This document shows, one piece after another, positions 6,659-7,658 of a DNA stretch of 7,658 bases. A program made the translations under genes and the position numbers. The stretch is from the NCBI GenBank assembly GCA_021774355.1, contig JAJFJE010000159.1, positions 1 to 7,658 on the forward strand, in the 5' to 3' direction. The stretch is from Alphaproteobacteria bacterium. Lineage in GTDB: Bacteria; Pseudomonadota; Alphaproteobacteria; Zavarziniales; Zavarziniaceae. The notes under the pieces were generated by a model. The model did not search any database. It was not told the DNA's origin and saw nothing but the letters and a program-made list of their open reading frames with translations. How positions within the stretch are numbered: the first letter of the stretch is position 1; the number at the start of each line of letters is the position of its first letter.

Positions 6659-7658
6659 TCAGATCCCGCTGGTTGCGTAGTCGGCGGCGCGCCGTTGCAG
6701 CGCCGTCGCGGCCTGATCGATCAGCTCGGCGATAATCGCGGCCGTCGGCTGCTCGCCGGTGACCATGCCGACCGACTGGCCGGCCATCAGCGAGCCATTG
6801 GCGACGTCGCCGTCGATCACCGCCCGGCGCAGCGCGCCGGCCCAGAAATGCTCGATCTCGAGCTGCGCCGCGTCCCGCTGCAATTCGCCGCTGTTGACCC
6901 GCTCGATCACTTCCGCCTGGACCGCCATGAAGCGGCGGGTGCCGTCATTCTGCAGGGCCCGGACCGGAATCACCGGAAAGCGCGGGTCGATCTGAACCGA
7001 CGGCACGGCATCGCGGGCCGAGGCCCGGATGAAGGCCTTCTTGAAATTGGCGTGGGCGATCGATTCCGTGGCACAGACGAACCGGGTGCCCAGCTGGACC
7101 CCGGCGGCACCCATTTCCAGATACATTGCGATGGCCTCGCCGCGGCCGATGCCGCCGGCGACGAAGACCGGCACGTCGCGGATCACCGGCAGGATCTCCT
7201 GGGCGAGGACCGCGGTCGACACCGGCCCGATATGCCCGCCGGCCTCCATCCCCTCGATGATCAGGGCGTCGACGCCCGAGCGGACCAGCTTCTTCGCCAG
7301 CGATACCGCCGGGGTAAAGCAGATCACCTTGGCCCCGGCCGCCTTGATCCGGTCGATCGCCCCGGGCGGCGGCAGGCCGCCGGCAAGCACCACATGGCCG
7401 ACGCCGGCCGCGATGCACACGGCGATCAGTTCGTCCATCTGCGGATGCATGGTGATCAGGTTGACCCCGAAGGGCTTGTCGGTCATGGCCTTGGTGCCGG
7501 CAATCTCGGCGGCCAGCAGGTCGGGCGACATGGCACCGCAGGCGATCACCCCGAAGCCGCCGGCATTGGAGATGGCTGACACCAGATGGCGCTCGGACAC
7601 CCAGGACATGGCGCCGCCCAAGATCGCCGCCTGGCTGCCCAGAAAGGCGCAGCCGCGG
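6659..7658 (-). CDS. Nitronate monooxygenase / FabK-like FMN oxidoreductase, 5' end outside window
   Basis: This is a TIM-barrel FMN enzyme of the nitronate monooxygenase (former 2-nitropropane dioxygenase) and enoyl-ACP reductase II superfamily. The frame is open to the right edge and reads RGCAFLGSQAAILGGAMSWVSE, matching the FLG..PI..GGM start of the family, so about 10-20 residues are missing. About 332 residues are visible. Family marks include SNAGGFGVI, the FMN-phosphate region GGIGRGEAIAMYLEMGAAGV followed by QLGTRFVCATES, the catalytic-His motif EGMEAGGHIGPV (His at about 7234-7232), and MAGQSVGMV near the C-terminus. An internal TTG at 7621 and an ATG at 7609 fall inside conserved sequence and are not the true start. 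The EAGGH motif favours nitronate monooxygenase or a related NAD(P)H-flavin oxidoreductase, but the substrate cannot be told from sequence. It ends in TGA one base before ptsP, so the pair is probably cotranscribed. Confidence 0.88.
   Translation of the reverse strand, partial: RGCAFLGSQAAILGGAMSWVSERHLVSAISNAGGFGVIACGAMSPDLLAAEIAGTKAMTDKPFGVNLITMHPQMDELIAVCIAAGVGHVVLAGGLPPPGAIDRIKAAGAKVICFTPAVSLAKKLVRSGVDALIIEGMEAGGHIGPVSTAVLAQEILPVIRDVPVFVAGGIGRGEAIAMYLEMGAAGVQLGTRFVCATESIAHANFKKAFIRASARDAVPSVQIDPRFPVIPVRALQNDGTRRFMAVQAEVIERVNSGELQRDAAQLEIEHFWAGALRRAVIDGDVANGSLMAGQSVGMVTGEQPTAAIIAELIDQAATALQRRAADYATSGI

Noticed and set aside
4474..6735. Plus-strand ORF of 753 codons opposite ptsP, the same length as ptsP itself
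   Set aside because: It is the antisense shadow of a GC-rich gene with strong third-position bias. Its translation is rich in Gly, His, Gln, Asp and Arg with no recognisable domain. The equal length is coincidence.

Overview
The window is GC-rich chromosomal DNA from an alphaproteobacterium. Protein character and gene order (ptsP, a rodZ-like gene, ispG, hisS, prfA) resemble Rhodospirillales-type genomes, but the genus cannot be fixed from this sequence. All supported genes lie on the minus strand, so transcription runs from high to low coordinates. The large plus-strand ORFs are GC-driven antisense shadows.

Layout in transcription order. (1) A flavin-dependent nitronate monooxygenase/FabK-like oxidoreductase, missing its N-terminus at the right edge. 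(2) ptsP, encoding the nitrogen-PTS enzyme I (GAF domain plus PEP-phosphotransferase), which begins one base after the preceding stop. (3) A gap of about 230 nt with a perfect GC hairpin. (4) A rodZ-like gene for a membrane-anchored helix-turn-helix cell-shape protein. (5) A gap of 250 nt holding palindromic repeat sequence of the ATCCCGGC/GCCGGGAT type. (6) A tight cluster ispG (isoprenoid synthesis), hisS (histidyl-tRNA synthetase) and the 5' half of prfA (release factor 1), with gaps of 21 and 25 nt; hisS and prfA both start with GTG.

The cluster is housekeeping: isoprenoid precursors (including the lipid carrier for cell wall), cell shape, histidine charging and translation termination, next to a phosphotransfer regulator of nitrogen/carbon balance. 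No mobile element, CRISPR array, phage or RNA gene was seen.

The outstanding anomaly is in prfA. The reading frame of RF1, the factor that reads UAG and UAA, is itself interrupted by an in-frame UAG at codon 152 (positions 98-96). Conserved RF1 sequence continues in the same frame on both sides, so this is a point nonsense codon and not a frameshift. It could be a sequencing error, a true nonsense mutation, or an amber codon read through when RF1 is scarce (a self-sensing switch conceptually like the UGA in prfB). The other genes that can be read from start to stop are intact, and ispG in the same cluster ends in UAG, so UAG appears to be a working stop codon here.
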